In this document: piece after piece, positions 17,253-26,059 of the stretch
Position numbering within the stretch: position 1 is the stretch's first letter
Layout: each line of letters opens with the position of its first letter
From: Aestuariicoccus sp032586235
GTDB taxonomy: Bacteria; Pseudomonadota; Alphaproteobacteria; Rhodobacterales; Rhodobacteraceae
Direction: 5' to 3'
DNA: 64,000 nt
Assembly: GCF_032586235.1 (NCBI RefSeq)
Contig: NZ_JAWHTD010000001.1
Location: 62,001 to 126,000, forward strand
Made by a program: the position numbers and the translations under genes
Notes under the pieces: generated by a model
The model's database searches: none
Told to the model about the DNA's origin: nothing
What the model saw: the letters and a program-made list of their open reading frames with translations, nothing else

Positions 17253-18113
17253 ATGGCGACCGGCAGCAATATCCGCACATATTTCGGCGGCACCTGGCAT
17301 GAGGGCGATGTGCCGGTCATGCGGGCCGCCGATCACGGCGCATGGCTGGGATCGGGCGTGTTCGACGGTGCGCGCTTTGTGCAGGGCGTTGCCCCCGACC
17401 TGCTGGCGCATTGCGCCCGGGTGAACCGCTCTGCCGAGGCGCTTATGCTGACCCCGACGGTTGGCGCCCAAGAGATGGTGGCGATGGTGATGGAGGGGCT
17501 CGAGGCCTATCCCAAGGACGCCGCCGTCTATATCCGTCCGATGTATTGGGGGATCGACGGCGATCAGACGGCGATCGTGCCGCAGTCCGGCAAGACCGGC
17601 TTTGCGATCTGTCTGGAACAGATCCCCATGGCCCCTGAAAGCGCCGCCGCCAGTCTTGGTCGGACGCGGTTCCGCCGCCCGGTGCTGGAGGATGCGGTGG
17701 TCAACGCCAAGGCCGGCTGTCTTTATCCCAACAACGCGCGCATGCTGGCCGATGTGCGCCAGCGCGGCTTTCAGAACGCGCTGGTGGCCGATGCGATGGG
17801 CAACGTCGCGGAAACCGCGACGGCCAACGTCTTTATGGTGCGCGACGGGGTTGCCTTCACGCCGATCCCGAACGGCACCTTCCTGGCCGGGATCACCCGT
17901 GCGCGCCACATCGCCAACATGCGCGCCGACGGGATCGAGGTGGTCGAGACGGTGCTGACCTTCGCCGATTTCGATGATGCGGACGAGGTGTTCATGTCGG
18001 GCAACATGAACAAGGTCACCCCGGTCAACGGGTTCGAGGACAAGAGCTATCAGGTCGGCCCGGTGACCCGCCGGGTGCGCGAGCTTTACTGGGACTGGGC
18101 GTTGTCGACCTGA
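17253..18113 (+). CDS. Class IV aminotransferase, branched-chain type
   Basis: Pyridoxal-phosphate fold-type IV aminotransferase of 286 residues, most like branched-chain amino-acid aminotransferases (IlvE-like) that exchange amino groups between leucine, isoleucine or valine and 2-oxoglutarate. The cofactor lysine is in AVVNAKAGCLYPNN near residue 152, and the glutamate/asparagine loop GNVAETATANVF near 190 is intact. An excellent ribosome-binding site GAAGGAGG precedes the ATG. Paralogues in this group can also be D-amino-acid or 4-amino-4-deoxychorismate enzymes, so the exact substrate is not settled. Monocistronic, convergent with the desaturase. Confidence 0.88.
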   Translation: MATGSNIRTYFGGTWHEGDVPVMRAADHGAWLGSGVFDGARFVQGVAPDLLAHCARVNRSAEALMLTPTVGAQEMVAMVMEGLEAYPKDAAVYIRPMYWGIDGDQTAIVPQSGKTGFAICLEQIPMAPESAAASLGRTRFRRPVLEDAVVNAKAGCLYPNNARMLADVRQRGFQNALVADAMGNVAETATANVFMVRDGVAFTPIPNGTFLAGITRARHIANMRADGIEVVETVLTFADFDDADEVFMSGNMNKVTPVNGFEDKSYQVGPVTRRVRELYWDWALST

Positions 18114-18233
18114 GGCCTTGAGCCGCTGGGATCGGACGAAAGTTTCGCCGCGCGCTGGCGCGTGCAGCGACCGGCCGGGGGCTCCGCCCCGTCGCAATTG
18201 TCTCTCGGACCAATGGCGCGACAATGGCAATCG

Positions 18234-18268
18234 CCGGGGGCTCTGCCCCCGGACCCCCGGGATATTTT
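18234..18268. terminator. GC hairpin with T run between convergent genes
   Basis: CCGGGGGC (18234-18241), a TCT loop and GCCCCCGG (18245-18252), followed by ACCCCCGGGATATTTTT. This hairpin-plus-T-run is of a type often repeated between genes in Rhodobacteraceae. It probably terminates both convergent transcripts. Confidence 0.7.
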
Positions 18269-18328
18269 TGACCAGATGAAGCAGGAGCGCGGGGCGGTTG
18301 GCGTGTCGTGTGCGTGCGTCGGGCGCGC

Positions 18329-19360
18329 TTACAGCGATTTCAGATCGGAGAAACGGACCAGCCGGCGCGTCGGTTCGTGCCACAGGTTCAGCCGCGCGCA
18401 GGCCAGCGAGCTGCGCAGGGTCAGCCGAGAGTGCTCGACCAGTTCGGCATGGTCGCGCAGGACCTCGGGCAGGCGGTAGAACGGGATGCGGCTGTAGAGG
18501 TGGTGCACGTGGTGGATGCCGATATTCGCTGTCAGCCACCGCAGCGGCGCGGGCAGGTCGTAATGCGAGGAACCGTGCAGTGCGGCCTCGTGCAGGTGCC
18601 AGTCGGGACCCATGTCCCAATGGGTCTCTTCGAACTGGTGCTGCACGTAGAAGAGCCATACGCCGACCGATCCCGCGACCATCACCGTGGGCAGCCAGAC
18701 GAAGGCCAGCGCGGCCCAGCCGCCCAGCAGGTAGAACGCCGAGAGCAGCGCCAGGATGCTCAGGTTCGTGCCCATCGCGCTGATCCAGTAGCGGCTGCCT
18801 TCATGCATGACGCCGAAGGGCAGGCGCTGTTTGAGCAGGAAGACATAGGCCGGCCCGATGGCGAACATCACGAAAGGGTGGCGGTAGGCGCGGTAGGCCA
18901 GACGGCCCAGCGGGCCGCGAGCGCGGTATTCGTCGACCGTCAGCGTGTCGAGATCGCCGATCCCGCGGGAATCGAGATTGCCCGAGGCCGAGTGGTGGAT
19001 CGCATGGCAGCGCCTCCAGACGTCATAGGGGGTCATGGTCAGCACCCCCAGGCAGCGGCCGATCCAGTCGCGGGCGCGCCGGTTGTCGAGAAAGGAGCCA
19101 TGCCCGCAATCGTGCTGGATGGCGAAAAGGCGCAGCAGGAACATCCCGTTGACCGCCGCGATCCCCATGGCCAGCGCCCAGTGCAGGCTGAGTGCCCATC
19201 CCGCCAGCGCCCAAAGCGACAGGAAGGGCAAAAGCGTCACCGTCAGCTCCCAGATCGAGCGTTTCGTGTCCGGTTGACGATAGTCGGCCAGGATACGCAC
19301 CCAGTCGCGGGCGGTCTCGACGGTCCGCTCTGCGGGGGTCGGCACTTTGTGGAATGTCAT
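18329..19360 (-). CDS. Membrane fatty acid desaturase
   Basis: Di-iron membrane desaturase of 343 residues. The three histidine boxes are all visible: HDCGH near residue 88, HAIHH near 123 and HHVHH near 275. Hydrophobic segments near 43-85 and 185-230 give the usual four-helix topology. It introduces a double bond into an acyl chain; the short HAIHHSASGNLD context resembles omega-3/delta-12-like bacterial enzymes rather than acyl-CoA types, but regiospecificity cannot be read from sequence. Stands alone between convergent and divergent neighbours. Confidence 0.93.
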   Translation of the reverse strand: MTFHKVPTPAERTVETARDWVRILADYRQPDTKRSIWELTVTLLPFLSLWALAGWALSLHWALAMGIAAVNGMFLLRLFAIQHDCGHGSFLDNRRARDWIGRCLGVLTMTPYDVWRRCHAIHHSASGNLDSRGIGDLDTLTVDEYRARGPLGRLAYRAYRHPFVMFAIGPAYVFLLKQRLPFGVMHEGSRYWISAMGTNLSILALLSAFYLLGGWAALAFVWLPTVMVAGSVGVWLFYVQHQFEETHWDMGPDWHLHEAALHGSSHYDLPAPLRWLTANIGIHHVHHLYSRIPFYRLPEVLRDHAELVEHSRLTLRSSLACARLNLWHEPTRRLVRFSDLKSL

Positions 19361-19494
19361 TGTCTGCTCTTATTGTGTGGTACCGGGATAAAGCCCACGC
19401 CGGGTTTGGCAAGACCAAACAGCCCCGGATGCGGCGCTATTGCACGGGCAGGGGGCTTGCGTCATGATCGGGAAAGGGTCTTGAAGGGCAAATC

Positions 19495-19950
19495 ATGCGC
19501 AAATTTCTGGTGGTTCTGGACGACAGCCGCGAATGCCTCAACGCCATGCGCTTCGCCGCGATGCGCGCGGCGAACACTCGGGGCGGTGTGGCGATCCTGT
19601 CGGTGATCCCGCCGGACGAGTTCAATCACTGGATCGGCGTCGGTGAGGTGATGCGCGAAGAGGCGCGTGAACGCATCCATGCGCATTTCGAGGTCTTCGC
19701 GAAGTGGATGCGCGACAAGCAGGGGGTCGATCCCGAGCTGGTGATCCGCGAGGGCGAGGCGGTTCCCGAGATCATCGCGCAGGTTCGCGAAGACCCCGAG
19801 ATTGGGGTTCTGGTGCTGGGGGCCGCCGCCGACCGCAAGGGGCCGGGGCCGCTGGTGACGCAGCTGACCAAGAACTCCGGGTCGCTGCCCATCCCGATCA
19901 CCATCGTGCCCGGCGATCTGAGCAAGGAACGGCTCGAGGCGATCACCTGA
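19495..19950 (+). CDS. Universal stress protein (UspA family)
   Basis: Single-domain Usp protein of 151 residues. It begins MRKFLVVLDDS, the usual first strand and loop, and has the second conserved strand IGVLVLGAAAD near residue 105 and a last strand IPITIVPG. The nucleotide-binding G-x2-G-x9-G-S/T motif is only partly kept (GAAADRKGPGP), so ATP binding is uncertain. Role in stress tolerance is assigned from the family. Divergent from the desaturase; no operon partner. Confidence 0.9.
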   Translation: MRKFLVVLDDSRECLNAMRFAAMRAANTRGGVAILSVIPPDEFNHWIGVGEVMREEARERIHAHFEVFAKWMRDKQGVDPELVIREGEAVPEIIAQVREDPEIGVLVLGAAADRKGPGPLVTQLTKNSGSLPIPITIVPGDLSKERLEAIT

Positions 19951-20048
19951 CGCGATGCGAACCGTTGTCCGGCGGCCTTGGCACCTTGCGCTAATGTGCG
20001 CAGCTGCGCGCCACGACCGGGCCGCCCGCTGACTATCCGCGCGCGGCA

Positions 20049-20069
20049 GTCCCGGGCTTGACCCGGGAC
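20049..20069. repeat. Dyad intergenic repeat, copy 3
   Basis: GTCCCGGG and CCCGGGAC with a CTTGA centre: a perfect 8-base stem, followed by CTCCTGG. It is the same class of dyad as 17122-17142, downstream of the usp gene where it may terminate transcription. Confidence 0.6.
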
Positions 20070-20222
20070 CTCCTGGGCAATTGCCGCGCGTTGGCCGTTG
20101 CAGCTCCATCCGAGTGGCCGTTGCTCCAAAACCACGGCGGATACCGTCGCCGATGTGTGCTATACTGCGCCGTACTGAGGCTCTCATACATCCAGAAACC
20201 GCGCTTTTCGGAGGACGGATGC

Positions 20223-20531
20223 ATGATCATGCGGATATTTCAGGTCGTCACGCGGCCCGGCAAGGAAGCGGACTTTGCCCGCTTCTTCCACGACACGGCC
20301 ATCCCCCTGATGCGGGGGACAGAGGGCATTATCCAGGTTCTGCCGGGGGCCCCGCGCCCCGATACCCCGAGGGAATTCAGTTTCGTGATGATCTGGGAAA
20401 GCCTTGAAGCGCTCAAAGCCTTTGTCGGCGAGGATTACCAGAGCCCCCATATCGACCCGGCCGAGGCCGAACTGGTCGAATCGCGGACCATCACGCACTA
20501 CGACCTCGTCGGGGGCGTAAGCGATGAATAG
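20223..20531 (+). CDS. Small dimeric alpha-beta barrel protein, ABM-like
   Basis: A 102-residue protein of the antibiotic-biosynthesis-monooxygenase-like fold: first strand MRIFQVVTRPGKEADFARFF, a central FSFVMIWESLEALKAFVGED with the family's tryptophan, and a histidine-bearing C-terminal strand. GGAGG lies about 7 bases before the ATG at 20223. It overlaps the next gene, a methyltransferase, by 8 bases, so the pair is translated together. Substrate unknown; small oxygenases, haem-degrading enzymes and plain ligand binders share this fold. Confidence 0.75.
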   Translation: MIMRIFQVVTRPGKEADFARFFHDTAIPLMRGTEGIIQVLPGAPRPDTPREFSFVMIWESLEALKAFVGEDYQSPHIDPAEAELVESRTITHYDLVGGVSDE

Positions 20532-21321
20532 CCCCGCCACCTTTGCCGAGCGCTACCAGTCGGTCCTCGTTCCGGTGATTTTCGAACCCTGGGCGCGCGA
20601 GCTTATGCGCCGTGCCGCGCCGCGAACGGGTGATCGTATCCTCGACCTTGCCTGCGGCACGGGGGTCGTGACGCGGCAGGTCGCGCAGATGGGCGTGCAT
20701 CCGGGTCGTCTGACCGCGGCGGATCACAATCCGCAGATGCTGAATGTGGCGCGGGCTCTGACCGCCGAGGCCGGGCTGGATGTGGAATGGGTCGAGGCCG
20801 ACGCCGGCGACCTGCCATTCGAGGATGACGCGTTCGATCTGATTTACTGTCAGCAGGCGCTGCAATTCTTCCCGGATAAGCCGGCGGCGCTGCGGGAAGT
20901 GCGGCGCGTACTGGCCCCCGGCGGGCGGGCGGCGTTCTGCGTCCAGCGGGACCTGGAGGCCAATCCGATGCTGAAAGCCCAGGCCGCCGCCCTCGACCAA
21001 TATGTCGGGACAGGCGCGGGGGACGCGGTGCGGGCCATTTGCGGCCTGCCCGACGGCGAGGAGCTGCGCGACCTCTTCGAGACCGCGGGGTTCGAAGAGG
21101 TCGAGGTCGCGCCGGTCACGCTGACCCTCCACCATCCCGACGCCCGGTCCTTTGCGGCCGGCGCGATGGGCGGCATGCACACAGGCGACAAGCTGTCGGG
21201 AATTTCGCAGGACGATGTCGCGCGCGTGGTCGAGGCCTTCCTGACCGGGCTCGGCGATTGTCTCGACGGGTCCGCGATGCGCTTTCCGCACGCCTCGCAT
21301 GTGGTTCTGGCCGGGGGCTGA
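20524..21321 (+). CDS. SAM-dependent methyltransferase, class I
   Basis: Rossmann-fold methyltransferase of 265 residues in the UbiE/Methyltransf_11 group. Motif I is ILDLACGTGVVTRQ near residue 40, motif II ADHNPQML, and DLIYCQQALQFFPD near 110 the post-motif region. The last third lacks a recognisable substrate domain. Translationally linked to the upstream ABM-like protein, which suggests a shared small-molecule task. The methyl acceptor is not predictable. Confidence 0.87.
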   Translation: MNSPATFAERYQSVLVPVIFEPWARELMRRAAPRTGDRILDLACGTGVVTRQVAQMGVHPGRLTAADHNPQMLNVARALTAEAGLDVEWVEADAGDLPFEDDAFDLIYCQQALQFFPDKPAALREVRRVLAPGGRAAFCVQRDLEANPMLKAQAAALDQYVGTGAGDAVRAICGLPDGEELRDLFETAGFEEVEVAPVTLTLHHPDARSFAAGAMGGMHTGDKLSGISQDDVARVVEAFLTGLGDCLDGSAMRFPHASHVVLAGG

Positions 21322-21384
21322 GGGACCGCAGGGGCGAGCGGCAAGGTCCCTGCCGGTCCGGCAATTTGATGCCCGCCGGAGGGT

Positions 21385-21401
21385 TTTAGAACTGTTCTAA
21401 A
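21385..21401. promoter_or_regulatory. Irr box (ICE motif) before nfuA
   Basis: TTTAGAAC-T-GTTCTAAA, a perfect 8-1-8 palindrome that matches the iron control element TTTAGAA-N3-TTCTAAA bound by the haem-responsive regulator Irr in Rhodobacterales. It sits about 60 bases before the nfuA start, consistent with iron control of Fe-S assembly. Confidence 0.8.
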
Positions 21402-21462
21402 CCTTGACCCCGCAGCGGGGCGGGCGCATATAGGGAGGGACGCGAAAAAAGGTGCAGATGCC

Positions 21463-22026
21463 ATGTTCATTCAAACCGAATCCACCCCCAACCCGGCCAC
21501 GCTGAAATTCCTGCCCGGCCAAACCGTGCTGGAGATGGGGACGGCCGATTTTCCCAGCCCCGAAGGCGCGGCGGGATCGCCGCTGGCGGGGCGGCTCTTT
21601 GGCGTGCCCGGTGTGCGCGGCGTCTTTTTCGGCAACGATTTCGTGACCGTCACCAAGGACGACGGCATCGATTGGGACCACATGAAACCGGCCATCCTCG
21701 GCGCGATCATGGAACATTTCCAGTCCGGCGATCCGGTCATGGCGGATGACGCGGCAGGCGCGGGCGGCCATGCCGAACATTCCGGCGAGGATGCCGAGGT
21801 CGTCGGCCAGATCAAGGAACTGCTCGACAGCCGGGTGCGTCCGGCTGTGGCGCAGGACGGCGGCGACATCACCTTCCACGGCTTTGATCGGGGTGTGGTC
21901 TATCTGCACATGCAGGGGGCCTGCGCGGGCTGCCCGTCCTCGACGCTGACGCTGAAGATGGGGATCGAGAACCTGCTGCGCCACTATATCCCCGAGGTGA
22001 CCGAGGTGCGGCCGGTTGCCGTCTGA
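21463..22026 (+). CDS. nfuA: NFU-type iron-sulphur scaffold protein
   Basis: Fe-S cluster carrier of 187 residues. The N-terminal NFU domain starts MFIQTESTPNPATLKFLPG; the C-terminal NifU domain carries the cluster cysteines in GACAGCPSSTLTLK (CxxC near residue 152-155). A Gly/Asp/His-rich linker joins them. The ICE palindrome at 21385-21401 indicates Irr control by iron status. It overlaps the tsaB start, so nfuA-tsaB-rimI form one transcript. Confidence 0.95.
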   Translation: MFIQTESTPNPATLKFLPGQTVLEMGTADFPSPEGAAGSPLAGRLFGVPGVRGVFFGNDFVTVTKDDGIDWDHMKPAILGAIMEHFQSGDPVMADDAAGAGGHAEHSGEDAEVVGQIKELLDSRVRPAVAQDGGDITFHGFDRGVVYLHMQGACAGCPSSTLTLKMGIENLLRHYIPEVTEVRPVAV

Positions 22027-22678
22027 CGTTCACGTTCTGGCATTCGACACATCGGCGGCGCATTGCGCCGCCGCTTTGCTGTGCGGAGGCCGGATCCTGG
22101 CCGAGCGGGCCGAGGACATGGGGCGCGGCCAGGCCGAACGGCTGATGCCTATGCTGCAGGCGCTGCTCGATGACGCAGGCGTGGGCTGGGGCGACCTGGG
22201 GGTGATCGCAGTCGGCACCGGGCCGGGGAACTTCACCGGCATACGCATCGCCGTGTCCGCCGCGCGGGGGCTGGCGCTGGGGCTGGGCGTTCCGGCGATT
22301 GGTGTCAGTACGCTAGAGGCCGCGGCCCACGCGCGCAATCTGCCGGTGGTCAGCGCTGTGCCCGCCCCACGCGGGCAGTTCTATGTGCAGACCTTCGGGC
22401 CGAACGGCGTGCAGGATGTTAGGCTGATGTCCGCGGACGGATTGGAGACAGCCAGCAGCGCCATGCCGATCTGCAGCTACGATCTGGCGGCGCTCGAGGC
22501 GACCGATCTCGAGATGCGGCACCGCGCCCCTGCCGATCCGCTCGCAGTGGCCATCGCCCGGATCGCCGCGCTCCGTTCGCTGACGCCGGACCAGCCGCGC
22601 CCCGCGCCGCTTTACGTCAAACCCGCCGATGCCGCGCCTCCGCGCGAGGCGCCGCCGGTGATGCTCGATGACGCCTGA
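22016..22678 (+). CDS. tsaB: tRNA t6A biosynthesis protein TsaB
   Basis: TsaB, partner of TsaD and TsaE in threonylcarbamoylation of A37 in ANN-decoding tRNAs; cytoplasmic. 220 residues of the ASKHA fold. It begins with LAFDTSAAHCAAAL, has the GTGPGNFTGIRIAVSAARG signature near residue 70 and the APRGQFYVQTF strand. No ATG is available near the N-terminus; TTG at 22016, inside the end of nfuA, is the most likely start and gives the usual length. Overlaps rimI by 11 bases. Confidence 0.92.
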   Translation: MPSDVHVLAFDTSAAHCAAALLCGGRILAERAEDMGRGQAERLMPMLQALLDDAGVGWGDLGVIAVGTGPGNFTGIRIAVSAARGLALGLGVPAIGVSTLEAAAHARNLPVVSAVPAPRGQFYVQTFGPNGVQDVRLMSADGLETASSAMPICSYDLAALEATDLEMRHRAPADPLAVAIARIAALRSLTPDQPRPAPLYVKPADAAPPREAPPVMLDDA

Positions 22679-23126
22679 GGCGCTGGCCGGGATCGCCGCG
22701 CGCGCCTATCGCCACATGACCCCCTGGAGCGCGGCTGATTTCGCCGAGCCGCTGGCACAGCCCGCGGCGCTGCTGGTGGCAGAGGATAGGGGATTCGTTC
22801 TGGGCCGGGTGGTGCTGGACGAGGCCGAGGTGCTGGCCCTGGCGGTCGAACCCGCGATGCAGCGGCAGGGCCATGCCCGCCGGCTGCTGTCGCGGTTCGA
22901 GACCGCGGCGGCCGCGCGCGGGGCCGGGCAGGTGTTTCTCGAGGTGGCGGCGGGGAATGCGGCGGCGCGTGGGCTTTACGCCGCGCTGGGCTATGCCGAG
23001 GTGGGCAAGCGTCGCGATTATTACCGGCAGCCTGACGGGGCACGGGACGACGCGATCTGCCTCAGAAAGGATCTGACCCAAGGTCACGGGCTTGCCGCGC
23101 CCGGCGAATCCCCAAAAAGCGGTTGA
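22668..23126 (+). CDS. rimI: GNAT N-acetyltransferase, RimI-like
   Basis: GNAT acetyltransferase of 152 residues, probably RimI, which acetylates the N-terminus of ribosomal protein S18. The acetyl-CoA loop is VEPAMQRQGHARRLL near residue 62-76, followed by LEVAAGNAAARGLYAALGY, which is typical of RimI. The position directly after tsaB is a common arrangement. The C-terminal 20 residues (TQGHGLAAPGESPKSG) are longer than usual. RimI is preferred but another GNAT substrate is possible. Confidence 0.85.
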   Translation: MTPEALAGIAARAYRHMTPWSAADFAEPLAQPAALLVAEDRGFVLGRVVLDEAEVLALAVEPAMQRQGHARRLLSRFETAAAARGAGQVFLEVAAGNAAARGLYAALGYAEVGKRRDYYRQPDGARDDAICLRKDLTQGHGLAAPGESPKSG

Positions 23127-23226
23127 CCCTTCCCGCGCCCTGCGGCCTTAATTGGCGCGATCAGCATGATCTGCAAACGAGCGGCGGGCGAACGACCCGT
23201 CGCCTTTACCATCTGGGAGCCTTTTG

Positions 23227-24231
23227 ATGACCCTCATGACCAAATTTCTCGGCGCAGCCGCGTCGCTGGCGCTGACCGCCGGGGCCGCTCTGGCCGATCC
23301 GGCCCTGATCTACGATCTGGGCGGCAAATTCGACAAGAGCTTCAACGAGGCCGCTTTCAACGGCGCCGAGCGCTGGGCCGCGGCCACCGGCGGCAGCTAT
23401 CGCGACATCGAGCTGCAATCCGAGGCGCAGCGCGAGCAGGCCCTGCGCCGCTTTGCAGAAGCCGGGTTCAACCCGGTTGTCACCACGGGCTTTTCCATGT
23501 CCTCGCCCATCGCGGCGGTGGCGGCCGATTATCCCGACACCAAGTTCGTGACCATCGACGGTTATGTCGATCCGGGCGAGCATCCCAACGTTCTGTCGGT
23601 CCTGTTCTCGGAACATCAGGGCAGCTACCTGGTAGGCAAGCTGGCGGCCATGGCCTCTGAAAGCGGGACCGTGGGTTTTGTCGGCGGTATGGACATCCCG
23701 CTGATCCGCAAATTCGCCTGCGGCTACGCGCAGGGCGCCAAGGCGGTGAACCCCGACGTCACAGTGATCTCGAACATGACCGGCACCACACCGGCGGCCT
23801 GGAACGACCCGGTGAAAGGGTCGGAACTGGCCAAGGCGCAGATCAGCCAGGGTGCGGATGTGATCTTTGCCGCCGCCGGCGGCACCGGTCTGGGCGTGCT
23901 GCAGACCGCGGCGGACGAGGATATCCTGTCGATCGGCGTGGATAGCAACCAGAACTATCTGCATCCCGGCAAGGTGCTGACCTCGATGCTCAAGCGGGTC
24001 GACGTGGCGGTCGAGGAAGCGATGACCGCGGGCGCCGATCTGGAGACCGGCGTCAAGGTGCTGGGCCTCGCTGAAGAGGGCGTGGGCTACGCGCTGGACG
24101 ACAACAACGCCAGCCTGGTGACCGGCGATATGCAGTCGGCCGTCGACGAGGCGCGCGAAATGATCATCGCCGGCGACCTGGCGGTGCACGACTACACCAG
24201 CGACGACAGCTGCCCGGCACTGACGTTCTGA
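23227..24231 (+). CDS. BMP/PnrA-type ABC substrate-binding protein
   Basis: Periplasmic binding protein of 334 residues in the BMP family, whose members bind purine nucleosides and related compounds. A signal peptide ends near residue 23 (ALTAGAALA). Family features: the first strand ALIYDLGGKFDKSFNEAAFNGAERW and the VGFVGGMDIPLIRKF hinge. ATG at 23227 is chosen for the GGAG about ten bases upstream. It heads the importer operon and is followed by a hairpin (24249-24276) that likely lowers expression of the downstream ATPase and permeases relative to the binding protein. Confidence 0.92.
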   Translation: MTLMTKFLGAAASLALTAGAALADPALIYDLGGKFDKSFNEAAFNGAERWAAATGGSYRDIELQSEAQREQALRRFAEAGFNPVVTTGFSMSSPIAAVAADYPDTKFVTIDGYVDPGEHPNVLSVLFSEHQGSYLVGKLAAMASESGTVGFVGGMDIPLIRKFACGYAQGAKAVNPDVTVISNMTGTTPAAWNDPVKGSELAKAQISQGADVIFAAAGGTGLGVLQTAADEDILSIGVDSNQNYLHPGKVLTSMLKRVDVAVEEAMTAGADLETGVKVLGLAEEGVGYALDDNNASLVTGDMQSAVDEAREMIIAGDLAVHDYTSDDSCPALTF

Positions 24232-24248
24232 ACCGTCTGAAGACAAAG

Positions 24249-24276
24249 GCGGGGCCGCACCGCGCGGCCCCGCTTT
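24249..24276 (+). terminator. Intercistronic hairpin after the binding-protein gene
   Basis: A perfect 10-base stem GCGGGGCCGC / GCGGCCCCGC (24249-24258 and 24264-24273) with a 5-base loop and a TTT tail. Position inside an ABC operon fits a partial terminator or mRNA-stabilising stem giving excess binding protein. Confidence 0.7.
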
Positions 24277-24374
24277 CCGCAACGGGCAGCTCGTCAAGCC
24301 CTTGCGGCCTTTCCTCGCGAAGACGCCCAGCGGGCGGATGAGCGGCCCCCGATCCAGCGCAGTCAGGGCGTGAC

Positions 24375-25973
24375 ATGACCCATCCCGCCATCGAACTCAA
24401 AGGCATATCCAAAGCCTTCGGCCCGGTGCAGGCCAACAAGGACATCTGGATCCGGGTGATGCCCGGCACGATCCACGGCATCATTGGCGAAAACGGCGCC
24501 GGAAAATCGACGCTGATGTCGATCCTCTATGGCTTCTACAAGGCCGATGCGGGCGAGGTCTTCATCAACGGCAGCCGGAACGAGATCCCCGATAGCCAGG
24601 CCGCGATCGCGGCGGGCATCGGCATGGTATTCCAGCATTTCAAGCTGGTGCAGAATTTCACTGTTCTGGAGAATGTCATCCTCGGGGCCGAGGACGGCGG
24701 TCTGCTTAAGCCCAGCCTGAACCGCGCGCGCGGGGTTCTGAAACAGCTGGCCGAGGAATATGAACTGGCGGTCGATCCCGACGCGCTGGTCGAGAACCTC
24801 AGCGTCGGGCACCAGCAGCGGGTCGAAATCCTCAAGGCGCTCTACCGGCAGGCGGATATCCTGATCCTCGACGAACCCACCGGGGTGCTGACCCCGGCCG
24901 AGGCCGACCACCTGTTCCGGATCCTCGACAACCTGCGGGCCGAGGGCAAGACGATTATCCTGATCACCCACAAACTGCGCGAAATCATGGATATCACCGA
25001 CACCGTCAGCGTGATGCGGCGCGGCGAGATGACCGCGACGGTCCGGACGGCCGACACCTCGCCCGAGCAGCTGGCCGAGCTGATGGTGGGGCGTAAAGTG
25101 CTTTTGCGGGTGGACAAGGCACCCGCCAATCCGGGCAAGACCGTGCTCGAAATCGAGAACCTGAAGCTGACCGACGACAAGGGGGTCGTGCGGCTCCGCG
25201 GGATATCGCTCGACGTGCGCGCGGGCGAGATCGTGGGCATTGCGGGTGTCGCCGGAAACGGCCAGTCCGAACTGCTCGAGGTGCTGGGCGGCTATGCCAG
25301 CGCCACCGGAACGATCCGGGTGAACGGAGAAGAGATCGACCTGAGCGGGCACCATTCCGATGGCCAGTCACGCCGCGCGCGCGGCATCGCCCATGTGCCG
25401 GAGGACCGCCAGCACGAAGGTCTGATCATGGAATATTCCGCCTGGGAAAACTCGGTCTTCGGCTATCACCGCGACGCGGCGGCGACAGGCGACGGGCTGC
25501 TGATGGACAATGCCGCCATCCGCACCGAGGCGGCGGCCAAGATGCAACGTTTCGACGTGCGCCCGCCGAATCCGAACCTGGCGGCGCGCAACTTCTCTGG
25601 CGGCAACCAGCAGAAGATCGTTCTGGCCCGCGAGATCGAGCGCAACCCGGACATCCTGCTGGTTGGTCAGCCGACCCGGGGCGTGGACATCGGCGCGATC
25701 GAATTCATTCACCAACAGATCGTCACCTTGCGCGATGCAGGCAAGGCGGTCTTGCTGGTGTCGGTGGAACTGGACGAGATCCTGTCGCTCTCGGACCGCA
25801 TCGCGGTGATGTTCGACGGTCAGATCATGGGCGAACGCGATCCCGCCAAGACCGATCAGACCGAACTTGGCCTGTTGATGGCCGGGATGACGGAAACGCC
25901 CGACAAGCCATTGATCGAAGCCGTCGACGAAAAACTGACGGCCAAAGAGGAACGGGAGGCGCGGCATGTCTGA
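24375..25973 (+). CDS. ABC transporter ATP-binding protein, nucleoside/sugar type
   Basis: Fused double-nucleotide-binding-domain ATPase of 532 residues, as in ribose and nucleoside importers. The first domain is complete: Walker A GENGAGKST near residue 37, signature LSVGHQQR and Walker B LILDEPTGVL. The second has the relaxed GVAGNGQSELLEVLGG and LLVGQPTRGVDIG, typical of this subfamily, so only the first site should hydrolyse ATP efficiently. Energises uptake by the two permeases that follow. The C-terminal 30 residues are charged. Confidence 0.93.
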   Translation: MTHPAIELKGISKAFGPVQANKDIWIRVMPGTIHGIIGENGAGKSTLMSILYGFYKADAGEVFINGSRNEIPDSQAAIAAGIGMVFQHFKLVQNFTVLENVILGAEDGGLLKPSLNRARGVLKQLAEEYELAVDPDALVENLSVGHQQRVEILKALYRQADILILDEPTGVLTPAEADHLFRILDNLRAEGKTIILITHKLREIMDITDTVSVMRRGEMTATVRTADTSPEQLAELMVGRKVLLRVDKAPANPGKTVLEIENLKLTDDKGVVRLRGISLDVRAGEIVGIAGVAGNGQSELLEVLGGYASATGTIRVNGEEIDLSGHHSDGQSRRARGIAHVPEDRQHEGLIMEYSAWENSVFGYHRDAAATGDGLLMDNAAIRTEAAAKMQRFDVRPPNPNLAARNFSGGNQQKIVLAREIERNPDILLVGQPTRGVDIGAIEFIHQQIVTLRDAGKAVLLVSVELDEILSLSDRIAVMFDGQIMGERDPAKTDQTELGLLMAGMTETPDKPLIEAVDEKLTAKEEREARHV

Positions 25974-25989
25974 ACGCCAGCCAAGGGAC

Positions 25990-26033
25990 CCGTTTTCCGT
26001 GACGGAAAACGGACCGGAATTTTGGCAAAATTC
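25990..26033. repeat. Two adjacent perfect palindromes before the permease gene
   Basis: First palindrome 25990-26012: CCGTTTTCCGT, one base, ACGGAAAACGG. Second 26017-26033: GAATTTTG-G-CAAAATTC. They lie in the 86-base gap between the ATPase and permease genes. Regulatory or a mobile palindromic repeat; no other copy was noticed in the window. Confidence 0.65.
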
Positions 26034-26059
26034 CACGCCCGGGGCAGAGGAGCCGCGGC

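Noticed and set aside
18308..19606. Long plus-strand ORF antisense to the desaturase
   Set aside because: The desaturase on the other strand has all three histidine boxes; the antisense translation shows no domain.
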